From: Streptomyces silvae
GTDB taxonomy: Bacteria; Actinomycetota; Actinomycetes; Streptomycetales; Streptomycetaceae
NCBI RefSeq assembly: GCF_016745505.1
Contig: NZ_JAERUC010000153.1
Location: 32,915 to 96,914, forward strand
DNA: 64,000 nt
Reading direction: 5' to 3'
In this document: positions 6,789 to 14,662 of the stretch, piece after piece
How the letters are laid out: every line of letters starts with the position of its first letter
Numbering within the stretch: the first letter of the stretch is position 1
Made by a program: the position numbers and the translations under genes
The notes under the pieces: generated by a model
Told to the model about the DNA's origin: nothing
Databases searched by the model: none
The model's input: only the letters and a program-made list of their open reading frames with translations

Positions 6789-7892
6789 CTAGCCGAGCTC
6801 GTGCATCCAGCCGTGGGTGTCCTGGACGACACCGCGCTGGATGTCCAGCAGGCGCTCGCGCAGCTTGAGGGTGACCTCGCCCGGGGTGCCGTCGCCCTGG
6901 GTCCACTCGCCGTCCGCGGACTTCACGGTGCCGACGGGCGTGATGACGGCGGCGGTGCCGCAGGCGAAGACCTCGGTGAGGGTGCCGTTCCCGGTGTCGG
7001 CGCGCCACTGGTCGATGGAGACGCGCCCCTCCTCGGAGGCGTAACCGAGGTCACGGGCGACGGTGAGGAGGGAGTCACGGGTGACTCCGGCGAGCAGCGA
7101 GCCGGTGAGGGAGGGCGTGACGATCTTCTTGCTGCCGTCCTCCTGCCCGTACACGAAGTAGAGGTTCATCCCGCCGAGCTCCTCGACCCACTTGTGCTCG
7201 ACGGCGTCGAGGTAGGCGACCTGGTCGCAGCCGCGTGCGGCGGCCTCGGCCTGGGCGAGCAGGGAGGCGGCGTAGTTGCCGCCGGTCTTGGCGTCGCCCA
7301 TGCCGCCGGGGACGGCGCGGACCCGGTCCTGGGAGAGCCAGATCGAGACGGGCTTCACACCGCCGGGGAAGTAGGCGCCGGCGGGCGAGGCGATGACGAG
7401 GAAGAGGTACTCGTTGGCCGGCCGGACACCGAGGCCCACCTCGGTGGCGATCATGAAGGGGCGCAGGTAGAGGGACTCCTCGCCGCCGTGGGCCGGGACC
7501 CAGGCCTGGTCCTGCTGGACCAGGACGTCGCAGGCCTCGATGAAGGTCTCGACGGGCAGCTCCGGCATCGCGAGCCGGGCGGCGGAGCGCTGGAAGCGGG
7601 CGGCGTTGGCCTCCGGGCGGAAGGTGGCGACCGTGCCGTCGGGCTGCCGATAGGCCTTGAGCCCCTCGAAGATCTCCTGCGCGTAGTGCAGCGTCATGTT
7701 GGCCGGGTCCATGGACAGCGGCCCGTACGGCACGAGCTGGCCGTCGTGCCAGCCGCGGCCCTCCGTCCAGCGGATGGTCACCATGTGGTCGGTGAAGTGG
7801 CGGCCGAAGCCGGGGCTGGCCAGGATCGCCTCGCGCTCCGCGTCGGACAGCGGGTTCGAGGAGGGCTTGAGCTCGATCGTGGGCGTCGTCAT
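6789..7892 (-). CDS. ilvE: Branched-chain amino acid aminotransferase
   Basis: 367 residues, typical for the class-IV PLP BCAT of actinobacteria. It transfers the amino group from glutamate to the keto acids of valine, leucine and isoleucine. The PLP lysine is K202 in GDAKTGGNYA, and LFLVIASPAGAYFPGG and SLYLRPFMIATE are family blocks. The ATG has GAAGGA about 9 nt upstream. It stands alone between terminators, upstream of the urease-like operon and downstream of leuB on the same strand, and works with the ilvBNC, leuB and cimA genes of this window. Confidence 0.95.
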   Translation of the reverse strand: MTTPTIELKPSSNPLSDAEREAILASPGFGRHFTDHMVTIRWTEGRGWHDGQLVPYGPLSMDPANMTLHYAQEIFEGLKAYRQPDGTVATFRPEANAARFQRSAARLAMPELPVETFIEACDVLVQQDQAWVPAHGGEESLYLRPFMIATEVGLGVRPANEYLFLVIASPAGAYFPGGVKPVSIWLSQDRVRAVPGGMGDAKTGGNYAASLLAQAEAAARGCDQVAYLDAVEHKWVEELGGMNLYFVYGQEDGSKKIVTPSLTGSLLAGVTRDSLLTVARDLGYASEEGRVSIDQWRADTGNGTLTEVFACGTAAVITPVGTVKSADGEWTQGDGTPGEVTLKLRERLLDIQRGVVQDTHGWMHELG

Positions 7893-7945
7893 GAGTGCGT
7901 GTCCTTCACCGGTCTTGTGTGTGATGGACCGCGCTCACGCCCGCT

Positions 7946-7966
7946 CCCGCCCGGTATCCGGGCGGG
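7946..7966 (-). promoter_or_regulatory. Hairpin in the ilvE leader
   Basis: A perfect 9-bp stem (CCCGCCCGG / CCGGGCGGG) with a 3-nt loop lies 54 nt before the ilvE start. A candidate -10 (GATAAT on the minus strand, 8017-8012) lies upstream, so the hairpin would be in the 5' UTR. No leader peptide or T-run accompanies it. The rest of the 290-bp gap between leuB and ilvE holds only the leuB terminator. Confidence 0.4.
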
Positions 7967-8130
7967 TTGTAGGACGTCCGAGCTCTACCGCGAGCCGCGG
8001 TCCCGCGTTCGATTATCTCCCGGGGGCGGCTCTGCACGAAATGATGCGATTGCGGTGTGGCTCACGGGACGCTGACGCGACACGCGAACGCGGTCCAGGG
8101 GTCGATGGTGGCACCCGGGGACCGCAAGGT

Positions 8131-8165
8131 GAAGCCGCCGGGTGCGGTTGCGACCCGGCGGCTTC
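8131..8165 (-). terminator. Terminator after leuB
   Basis: A perfect 13-bp stem (GAAGCCGCCGGGT / ACCCGGCGGCTTC) with a 9-nt loop starts 17 nt past the leuB stop. Confidence 0.85.
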
Positions 8166-8182
8166 GAAGTGGAGACGTCGGG

Positions 8183-9226
8183 TCAGCTCGCTACGCGTAC
8201 CGCGAGCGCGTCGCCGATCTGGTCGGTGGTACGTGCGTTCTGCCCGTCACGCTCCGCGAGGTCGGCGGAGACGGCCTCCTCGATGCGCACGGCCTCGGAC
8301 TCGTAGCCGAGGTGGCGCAGCAGGAGGGCGACGGAGAGGATCGTGGCCGTCGGGTCGGCCTTGCCCTGGCCCGCGATGTCGGGCGCGGTGCCGTGCACCG
8401 GCTCGAACATGGACGGGAAGGCGCCCGTCGGGTTGATGTTGCCGGACGCGGCCAGGCCGATTCCGCCGGTCACGGCGGCGGCCAGGTCGGTGAGGATGTC
8501 ACCGAAGAGGTTGTCGGTGACGATGACGTCGAAGCGCTCCGGCTGGGTGACGAAGAAGATCGTCGCGGCGTCGACGTGCAGGTAGTCGGTGGTGACCTCG
8601 GGGAACTCGGCCGCGACCTTGTCGAAGGTGTTCTTCCACAGGTGGCCGGCGTGCACGAGGACGTTGTTCTTGTGGACCAGCGTCAGCTTCCTGCGAGGGC
8701 GGGCGGCGGCACGCGCGAAGGCGTCGCGCACGACACGCTCGACGCCGTACGCGGTGTTGACGCTGACCTCGGTGGCGACCTCGTGCTCGGTGCCCGTGCG
8801 CAGCGAACCGCCGTTGCCCGTGTACGGGCCCTCGGTACCCTCACGGACGACGACGAAGTCGATCTCGGGGCGGCCGGCCAGCGGGGTCGCGGTGTTCGGG
8901 TAGAGCTTCGACGGCCGCAGGTTGATGAAGTGGTCGAAGGCGAAGCGCAGCTTCAGCAGCAGCCCCCGCTCCAGCACGCCCGACGGCACGGACGGGTCGC
9001 CGATGGCGCCGAGCAGGATGGCGTCGTGGCCCTTGAGGGCCTCCAGCTCCGCGTCGGGGAGGGTCTCACCGGTGCGGTGCCATCGCCGGGCGCCGAGGTC
9101 GTACTCCTTGGTCTCCAGCTTCACATCCTGCGGGAGAACAGCGTTGAGAACCTTGAGGCCCTGGGTGACGACCTCCTGGCCGATACCGTCGCCGGGGATC
9201 ACTGCGAGATCGATGCTGCGAGACAT
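8183..9226 (-). CDS. leuB: 3-isopropylmalate dehydrogenase
   Basis: 347 residues. It is an NAD-dependent oxidative decarboxylase of leucine synthesis that can also act on 3-methylmalate in the citramalate route. The N-terminus reads AVIPGDGIGQEVV, and NLFGDILTDLAAAVTGGIGLAASG carries the metal-binding Asp residues and family signature. FEPVHGTAPDIAGQGKADPTA completes the NAD site. It begins at ATG 9226 with no Shine-Dalgarno, but a -10 box ends 6 nt upstream, so the mRNA is probably leaderless. It is monocistronic with its own terminator. Confidence 0.95.
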   Translation of the reverse strand: MSRSIDLAVIPGDGIGQEVVTQGLKVLNAVLPQDVKLETKEYDLGARRWHRTGETLPDAELEALKGHDAILLGAIGDPSVPSGVLERGLLLKLRFAFDHFINLRPSKLYPNTATPLAGRPEIDFVVVREGTEGPYTGNGGSLRTGTEHEVATEVSVNTAYGVERVVRDAFARAAARPRRKLTLVHKNNVLVHAGHLWKNTFDKVAAEFPEVTTDYLHVDAATIFFVTQPERFDVIVTDNLFGDILTDLAAAVTGGIGLAASGNINPTGAFPSMFEPVHGTAPDIAGQGKADPTATILSVALLLRHLGYESEAVRIEEAVSADLAERDGQNARTTDQIGDALAVRVAS

Positions 9227-9232
9227 ACAGGC

Positions 9233-9261
9233 ACCCTAGCTTCCGTCCCACCCCATGACAT
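9233..9261 (-). promoter_or_regulatory. leuB promoter, leaderless
   Basis: On the minus strand ATGTCA (9261-9256), a 17-nt spacer and TAGGGT (9238-9233) are followed by 6 nt and then the leuB ATG. The expected start point is the A of the ATG. Confidence 0.6.
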
Positions 9262-9287
9262 TCAACGTCCACGATGCGGACATCAGG

Positions 9288-9323
9288 GCTCCCGCCGGCG
9301 GGCGGGCGTCACGGGGCGGGAGC
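9288..9323 (-). terminator. Hairpin after the 41-residue ORF
   Basis: GCTCCCGCC pairs with GGCGGGAGC (9 bp), with further GC pairing possible in the 18-nt loop. It lies 16 nt after the stop of the small ORF and before the leuB promoter. Confidence 0.6.
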
Positions 9324-9338
9324 GCGGCCTCAGTGGCC

Positions 9339-9464
9339 TCAGTGGCCCGTCGAACCGCCGTTGTCCCGGCGGTCGAGGGCCCGCTGCAGGGCCGCGGCGG
9401 CGTTCTTGCGCTCCGACTCGGAGCGGGAGGTGTGGCGGACGCGACGGACGGTGGTCTCGGCCAT
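9339..9464 (-). CDS. Small basic protein of 41 residues, unknown function
   Basis: The sequence starts MAETTVRRVRHTSRSESER and continues with an Ala-rich, charged helix (NAAAALQRALDRRD), then NGGSTGH. It is hydrophilic, with no membrane segment or metal motif. An AAGGAG 10 nt upstream of the ATG and a downstream hairpin mark it as a genuine gene. A candidate promoter lies about 180 nt upstream, giving a long leader that carries direct repeats. I recall similar short proteins next to leuB in other streptomycetes, but no function is known to me. Confidence 0.7.
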   Translation of the reverse strand: MAETTVRRVRHTSRSESERKNAAAALQRALDRRDNGGSTGH

Positions 9465-9489
9465 GGGGGATCGACTCCTTGAGATCGCG

Positions 9490-9541
9490 TGGATTTCGAG
9501 ATCGGGATTTCGCGCAACGGATATCGAGATCGGGGGATTTC
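9490..9541. repeat. Direct repeats in the leader of the 41-residue ORF
   Basis: GGATTTCGAGATCGGGATTT and a second copy, GGAT-ATCGAGATCGGGGG-ATTT, lie 28 nt apart, preceded by a further partial copy (GAGATCGCG). They are unusually AT-rich for this genome and sit just before the ribosome-binding site. They may form a structured 5' UTR or a protein-binding site. Confidence 0.5.
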
Positions 9542-9643
9542 GAGGCGCCGGAAGGGGCGGGGAGCGGATGCCGCAGGGGTTGCCTGCTCGGGGCACGCTC
9601 ACGCACGCCGGTCGCTGGATCAGCGATTCGTTCGGCTTCTACA

Positions 9644-9672
9644 AAGCTAGGACAGCTCGGGCCATCTGTCTC
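9644..9672 (-). promoter_or_regulatory. Candidate promoter of the 41-residue ORF
   Basis: GAGACA (minus strand, 9672-9667), a 17-nt spacer and TAGCTT (9649-9644). The -35 falls in a small inverted repeat, ATCTGT-CTCT-ACAGAT (9664-9679). Confidence 0.45.
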
Positions 9673-9734
9673 TACAGATACTCGGACTTCCTACTATCTG
9701 AGACGGCGGAGTTCACGGAGCCCTCCGCCGGGCC

Positions 9735-10334
9735 TCAGAAATCCACGGTGAGCTGCGCCTCGATGTGGGCGCGCAGGACGCCGGCCATGTCCGGGGCGCA
9801 GTCGCCGAGCAGCCACTGCACCTGGAGTCCGTCCATCAGGGCGATCAGCTGCCGGCCCGCGGCGTCGGGGTCCACACCCGGCCGCAGCGCACCCTCCAGG
9901 CGTGCCTGTTCGTACGCCAGGCGGGCGCCCGCCACCGAGTTCTCGTAGCGGCGTACGAAGTATCCGTGGGCGGGGTGGTCGGCGGCCGTCGCCTCGGCGG
10001 AGACCACCGTGAACAGCTCGACGATCCCGCGCCGCGAGGAGTTGAGCTCCGCCAGCTCGGCGAACCGCCGCAGCCGTCCGACGCCCGTGGTACCGCCGAG
10101 CGAGAGCCATTCGTCGTCCACGTCGTCGCGGTGCTCCAGCACGGCGAGCAGCAGCGCCTCCTTGGTCGGGAAGTGGTGCAGCAGACCGGTGTGGGAGATG
10201 CCGCAGCGGGTCGCGATCACCCGCAGCGAGGCGCCCCGGTAACCGGCCTCGCCGAACAGGGACATGGCCTGGTCGAGGATCTCGCGCCGCTTCGCACGGC
10301 CCTTCGCGTAGCCGCGCAGCGCTTCGGCCGTCAC
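9735..10334 (-). CDS. TetR-family regulator (probable regulator of the GH3 gene)
   Basis: 199 residues from the GTG at 10334, chosen for its GGGAG 8 nt upstream; the frame remains open to 10385. The HTH lies at about 15-55 (REILDQAMSLFGEAGYRGASLRVIA, then CGISHTGLLHHFPTKEALL). The C-terminal ligand domain carries the DPDAAGRQLIALMDGLQVQWLL pattern common in TetRs beside beta-glucosidase genes. It is divergent from the GH3 gene, with a TACC-N8-GGTA palindrome between them, so it probably represses that gene and itself until a sugar ligand binds. Confidence 0.85.
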   Translation of the reverse strand: MTAEALRGYAKGRAKRREILDQAMSLFGEAGYRGASLRVIATRCGISHTGLLHHFPTKEALLLAVLEHRDDVDDEWLSLGGTTGVGRLRRFAELAELNSSRRGIVELFTVVSAEATAADHPAHGYFVRRYENSVAGARLAYEQARLEGALRPGVDPDAAGRQLIALMDGLQVQWLLGDCAPDMAGVLRAHIEAQLTVDF

Positions 10335-10443
10335 TTGCCACTCTCCCGGTCCGCCGGCTTCGGTCGGGCCGGCACGTCGGTGCATCGGGTTCCATTCAAC
10401 TCCCCCGGAGGACCGCCTCCGGAGATTCGACCGCCGGAGATAC

Positions 10444-10473
10444 TTACCAGGTGGTCGGTATTGACTCTATGGT
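10444..10473 (+). promoter_or_regulatory. GH3 promoter with overlapping inverted repeat
   Basis: TTACCA (10444-10449), an 18-nt spacer and TATGGT (10468-10473) fit a promoter whose start near 10480 favours the downstream GTG of the GH3 gene. TACC-N8-GGTA (10445-10460) overlaps the -35 and is a possible TetR operator. Confidence 0.45.
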
Positions 10474-10505
10474 GAAGGGGAACCGTGTCGCGAAAGGACC
10501 CCCCC

Positions 10506-12791
10506 GTGGCCCCCTCCCTGCCCTATCTCGACCCCGCGCTTCCCGTGGCGGAGCGGGTCGCCGATCTCCTGGGGCGCATGACGCTGCCCGAGAAGGTCGG
10601 CCAGATGCTCCAGCTGAACGCCAAGGAAGGGGTGCGGCACTTCGTCGAGGACCTGCACGTGGGGTCGATCCTGCACACCTCGCCCGAGCGGGTCCTGGAG
10701 GCCGCGGAGCTCACCGACCGGTCCCGGCTGCGCATCCCCCTGCTCGTCGCGGAGGACTGCATCCACGGGCACTCCTTCTGGGAGGGCGCCACGATCTACC
10801 CCACCCAGCTCGGCATGGCCGCGACCTGGGACGCGGAGCTGGTGGAGCGGATCGCGCGGGCCACGGCGGTGGAGGTCGCGGCGACCGGCGTGCACTGGAC
10901 GTTCTCACCGGTCCTCTGCATCACCCGGGACCTGCGCTGGGGCAGGGTCAGCGAGACGTTCGGCGAGGACCCCCATCTGATCGGCGAGCTGGCGTCGGCG
11001 ATGGTGCGCGGGTACCAGGGCGACGGCCTGTCCGACCCCACCGCGGTCCTGGCCTCGGCCAAGCACTTCGCGGGGTACTCCGAGACGCAGGGCGGGCGGG
11101 ACGCCAGCGAGGCGGACATCTCGCGGCGCAAGCTGCGGTCCTGGTTCCTGCCACCGTTCGAGCGGGTCGCCAAGGAGGGCTGCCGGACGTTCATGCTGGG
11201 CTACCAGTCCATGGACGGCGTGCCGATCACGGTCAACGACTGGCTGCTCAACGACGTGCTGCGCGAGGAGTGGGGCTACACCGGGACCCTGGTGACCGAC
11301 TGGGACAACGTCGGCCGCATGGTGTGGGAGCAGAGGGTGTACGCCGACTACGCGCAGGCCGCCGCGGCGGCCGTCCGCGCCGGCAACGACATGGTGATGG
11401 CGACCGAGGGGTTCTTCGAGGGCGCCCTGGAAGCGGTCGGCAACGGCACCCTGAGCGAGACCGACATCGACGCGGCCGTACGCCGCGTCCTGACGCTCAA
11501 GTTCGAGCTCGGCCTGTTCGAGGAGCCGCGCCGCCCCGACCCGGCCCGCCAGGCCGAGATCATCGGCAGCGACGCCCACGCCGTACTGAATCTGGAGGCG
11601 GCCCGGCGCTCGCTGGTGCTGCTGACCAACGACGGCACGCTGCCGCTGGCCGGCGGTCTGACGGCGGGCGACGACGGGCGGGCCACCGGGGCCGCCGGCC
11701 CCCGTACGGTCGCGGTGATCGGGCCGAACGCGGACGACGCGCAGACCCAGCTGGGTGACTGGGCGGGCTCGTCGGGCCAGGTGGACTGGCTCCCGGACGG
11801 GCAGCCGCGCGCCATGATCCGTACCGTCCTCGACGGTTTCCGGGAGCACGCTCCCGCCGACTGGACGGTCTCGCACGCCCGGGGCGCCAGGATCCTCGAT
11901 GTGGGCGCTGACCCGGAGGGGCAGTTCTTCCCCGACGGCCAGCCCCGCCCCGAGGTGGTCATCCCCGCCGAGCCCGACGCCGGCCTGATCGGTGAGGCGG
12001 TCGCCGCCGCCGAGGCCGCCGACTACGTCGTCGCCGTGGTCGGGGACCGCATCGAGCTGATCGGCGAGGGCAAATCCACGGCCACCCTGGAGCTCGTCGG
12101 GGACCAGGTCGCCCTGCTCGACGCGCTCGCCGCGACCGGCAAGCCGCTGGTCGTCGTGGTCATCAGCTCCAAGCCGCTGGTGCTGCCGCCGTCCGTCCTC
12201 GACGCGGCGGCGGTCGTGTACGCCTTCAACCCGGGCATGCAGGGCGGCCGCGCGGTGGCGGAGGTCCTGCTTGGCCTCGTCGAGCCCTCGGGCCGGCTGC
12301 CCGTCTCCTTCGCCCGGCACGCGGGCCAGCAGCCGACGTACTACAACCAGATCCGGGGCCAGCACGGCTCCCGGTACGCCGACCTCACCCAGCGTCCGGC
12401 CTTCGTGTTCGGCGAGGGCCTGAGCTACACGACCGTGGCCTACTCCGGTCTGGAGGTGCTCACGGCGGACGTCGGCGAGAACGACACGCTGCGGGCCCGG
12501 GTCACCGTCCGCAACACCGGCGCCCGGCCCGCCCTGGAGACGGTGCAGGTGTACGTCAGCGACACCGTGACGTCCGTGACCTGGGCGGAGAAGGAGCTGA
12601 AGACCTACCAGCAGGTGGAGCTCGCCCCGGGCGAGACGCGTGAGGTGCTGCTGGAACTGCCGGTCTCCGAGTGCACCCTCGTGGACGCCGCGGGCCGGCG
12701 GGTCGTCGAGCCCGGAGCCTTCGAGCTGCTGGTCGGCCCGTCCTCGTCGGACGACGACCTCCTGCGCGCCGGCTTCACGGTCAAGGGCTGA
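10506..12791 (+). CDS. GH3 beta-glucosidase
   Basis: 761 residues from GTG 10506; a second GTG at 10485 would add seven residues. I prefer 10506 because AAAGGA lies 7 nt before it. The GH3 N-terminal TIM barrel holds KHFAGY and RWGRVSETFGEDP for substrate binding and LVTDWDNVG with the nucleophile Asp. The alpha/beta sandwich domain follows (about 400-600). An FN3-like C-terminal domain (about 660-755) starts near FVFGEGLSYT. It has no signal peptide, so it is probably an intracellular enzyme that cleaves imported gluco-oligosaccharides or glycosides. It is divergent from a TetR gene. Confidence 0.9.
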   Translation: MAPSLPYLDPALPVAERVADLLGRMTLPEKVGQMLQLNAKEGVRHFVEDLHVGSILHTSPERVLEAAELTDRSRLRIPLLVAEDCIHGHSFWEGATIYPTQLGMAATWDAELVERIARATAVEVAATGVHWTFSPVLCITRDLRWGRVSETFGEDPHLIGELASAMVRGYQGDGLSDPTAVLASAKHFAGYSETQGGRDASEADISRRKLRSWFLPPFERVAKEGCRTFMLGYQSMDGVPITVNDWLLNDVLREEWGYTGTLVTDWDNVGRMVWEQRVYADYAQAAAAAVRAGNDMVMATEGFFEGALEAVGNGTLSETDIDAAVRRVLTLKFELGLFEEPRRPDPARQAEIIGSDAHAVLNLEAARRSLVLLTNDGTLPLAGGLTAGDDGRATGAAGPRTVAVIGPNADDAQTQLGDWAGSSGQVDWLPDGQPRAMIRTVLDGFREHAPADWTVSHARGARILDVGADPEGQFFPDGQPRPEVVIPAEPDAGLIGEAVAAAEAADYVVAVVGDRIELIGEGKSTATLELVGDQVALLDALAATGKPLVVVVISSKPLVLPPSVLDAAAVVYAFNPGMQGGRAVAEVLLGLVEPSGRLPVSFARHAGQQPTYYNQIRGQHGSRYADLTQRPAFVFGEGLSYTTVAYSGLEVLTADVGENDTLRARVTVRNTGARPALETVQVYVSDTVTSVTWAEKELKTYQQVELAPGETREVLLELPVSECTLVDAAGRRVVEPGAFELLVGPSSSDDDLLRAGFTVKG

Positions 12792-12838
12792 GTCCGTGAA
12801 GGGCTGATCCGTGCGGGGCCGGGTCCGTGAAGGGCTGA
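12780..12838 (+). repeat. Tandem copies of the GH3 stop-codon region
   Basis: The final codons GTCAAGGGCTGA are followed by GTCCGTGAAGGGCTGA (12792-12807), a diverged 15-nt unit, and an exact second copy of GTCCGTGAAGGGCTGA (12823-12838). The stop-containing unit has thus been multiplied just behind the gene. Confidence 0.75.
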
Positions 12839-12857
12839 GTCCCCCCGTACATGGAAA

Positions 12858-12896
12858 CCGCCTCCCGGCCGGCGGGGGGAGCCGGTCGGGAGGCGG
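12858..12896. terminator. Bidirectional terminator between GH3 gene and pruA
   Basis: A 16-bp stem with one mismatch (CCGCCTCCCGGCCGGC against GCCGGTCGGGAGGCGG) has a 7-nt loop. On the minus strand it is followed by GTTTCC. Confidence 0.8.
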
Positions 12897-12906
12897 AGTG
12901 CGGGGC

Positions 12907-12929
12907 GGGGCGCCCGCTGCGGGCGCCCC
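12907..12929 (-). terminator. Second terminator directly after pruA
   Basis: A perfect 10-bp stem (GGGGCGCCCG / CGGGCGCCCC) with a CTG loop lies 8 nt beyond the pruA stop, in tandem with the 12858-12896 hairpin. Confidence 0.7.
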
Positions 12930-12937
12930 GGAGGGCG

Positions 12938-14569
12938 TCAGCCCTGGTGGGGGTAGGTGTACTCGGTCGGCGGGACCAGCGTCTCCTTGATGGCGCGGGT
13001 CAGCGTCCAGCGCTGCAGGTTCTGCGGGGCGCCCGCCTTGTCGTTGGTGCCGGAGCCACGGCCGCCGCCGAAGGGCTGCTGGCCGACGACGGCACCGGTC
13101 GACTTGTCGTTGATGTAGAAGTTGCCCGCGGCGTAGCGGAGCTTCTCCATCGTGTACGCGGCGGCCGCGCGGTCGTTGGAGATGACCGCACCCGTCAGCG
13201 CGTAGTCGGAGACCGACTCCATCTGCTCCAGCATGGCGTCGTACTTCTCGTCCTCGTAGACGTGCACGGCGAGGATCGGGCCGAAGTACTCGGTGGTGAA
13301 GACCTCGTTGGCCGGGTCGTCGCAGACGATGACGGTCGGGCGGACGAAGTAGCCCACGGAGTCGTCGTACGTGCCGCCCGCGACGATCGTGCACGTCGGG
13401 TCGGCGGCGGCGCGGTCGATCGCGGCCTTGTTCTTCGCGAACGAACGCGCGTCGATGACGGCGCCCATGAAGTGCGACAGGTCGGTGACGTCACCCATGG
13501 TGATGGAGTCGACCTCGGCCGCGAACTCCTCCTTGAAACCGGAGTTCCAGATGGAGGCCGGGATGTAGGCGCGGGAGGACGCGGAGCACTTCTGGCCCTG
13601 GTACTCGAAGGAGCCGCGGGTCAGCGCGGTCTTCAGCACGGCGCGGTCGGCGCTGGGGTGCGCGACGACGAAGTCCTTGCCGCCGGTCTCACCGACGAGC
13701 CGCGGGTAGGTGCGGTAGTTGGCGATGTTGTTGCCGACCGTCTTCCACAGGTGCTGGAAGGTGGGGGTCGAGCCGGTGAAGTGGACACCGGCCAGGTCGC
13801 GGTGGTTCAGCGCCACCTCGGAGACGGCGATGCCGTCACCGGTGACCAGGTTGATGACGCCCTTGGGCAGCCCGGCCTCCTCCAGGAGCTGCATGAGCAG
13901 CACGGCGGCGTGGGTCTGCGTCGGGGACGGCTTCCACACCACGACGTTGCCCATGAGCGCGGGCGCGGTGGGCAGGTTCGCCGCGATGGCCGAGAAGTTG
14001 AACGGCGTGATCGCGTAGACGAAGCCCTCCAGCGGGCGGTGGTCCATGCGGTTCCACACGCCGGGGGAGTTCGCCGGGGGCTGCTCGGCGAGGATCTGGC
14101 GCGCGTAGTGCACGTTGAAGCGCCAGAAGTCGACGAGCTCGCAGGGACAGTCGATCTCGGCCTGCTGGGCGGTCTTGCCCTGGCCGAGCATCGTGGAGGC
14201 GGCCAGCGTCTCGCGCCAGGGGCCGGACAGCAGCTCGGCGGCGCGCAGGATGATGGCCGCGCGGTCGTCGAAGGACATGGCGCGCCAGGCCGGAGCGGCG
14301 GCGAGGGCCGCGTCGACGGCGTCCTGGGCGTCCTGCTCGGTGGCACCGGCGAAGGTGCCGATGACGGCCTTGTGGTTGTGCGGCTGCACGACGTCGACGC
14401 GCTCGCCGCCGCCCATGCGCTTCTCGCCGCCGATGGTCATCGGCAGGTCGATCGGGTTCTCGCCGAGCTCCTTGAGCTTCGCCTCCAGGCGGGCTCGCTC
14501 GGCGGTGCCGGGGGCGTAGGAGTGGACCGGCTCGTTGACCGGCGCGGGGACCTGGGTGACAGCGTCCAT
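12938..14569 (-). CDS. pruA: L-glutamate gamma-semialdehyde (P5C) dehydrogenase
   Basis: 543 residues, the length of stand-alone PruA. It oxidises the P5C/glutamate semialdehyde made by proline dehydrogenase to glutamate with NAD. The aldehyde-dehydrogenase catalytic residues are C328 (GQKCSASSR) and E294 (GETGGKDF). PQNLQRWTLTRAIKETLVPPTEYTYPHQG is the typical C-terminus of this subfamily. It lies 81 nt downstream of putB on the same strand and is probably co-transcribed, giving a two-gene proline-to-glutamate pathway. Confidence 0.95.
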   Translation of the reverse strand: MDAVTQVPAPVNEPVHSYAPGTAERARLEAKLKELGENPIDLPMTIGGEKRMGGGERVDVVQPHNHKAVIGTFAGATEQDAQDAVDAALAAAPAWRAMSFDDRAAIILRAAELLSGPWRETLAASTMLGQGKTAQQAEIDCPCELVDFWRFNVHYARQILAEQPPANSPGVWNRMDHRPLEGFVYAITPFNFSAIAANLPTAPALMGNVVVWKPSPTQTHAAVLLMQLLEEAGLPKGVINLVTGDGIAVSEVALNHRDLAGVHFTGSTPTFQHLWKTVGNNIANYRTYPRLVGETGGKDFVVAHPSADRAVLKTALTRGSFEYQGQKCSASSRAYIPASIWNSGFKEEFAAEVDSITMGDVTDLSHFMGAVIDARSFAKNKAAIDRAAADPTCTIVAGGTYDDSVGYFVRPTVIVCDDPANEVFTTEYFGPILAVHVYEDEKYDAMLEQMESVSDYALTGAVISNDRAAAAYTMEKLRYAAGNFYINDKSTGAVVGQQPFGGGRGSGTNDKAGAPQNLQRWTLTRAIKETLVPPTEYTYPHQG

Positions 14570-14614
14570 GAGTGCCTTGTCTCCTTGGTTGAGGTGGGTG
14601 GTCGGCCGGGCAGG

Positions 14615-14662
14615 TCAGCCCTGGTTCAGCCCTTGGTTCAGCCCGTCGGCTCAGCCCTTGGT
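14615..14662 (-). repeat. Tandem copies of the putB stop-codon region
   Basis: Read on the minus strand, the end of putB, ACCAAGGGCTGA, is followed by GCCGACGGGCTGA, ACCAAGGGCTGA and ACCAGGGCTGA. These are four 11-13-nt units in the putB-pruA gap, each ending in GGGCTGA. The pattern mirrors the one behind the GH3 gene. Confidence 0.75.
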
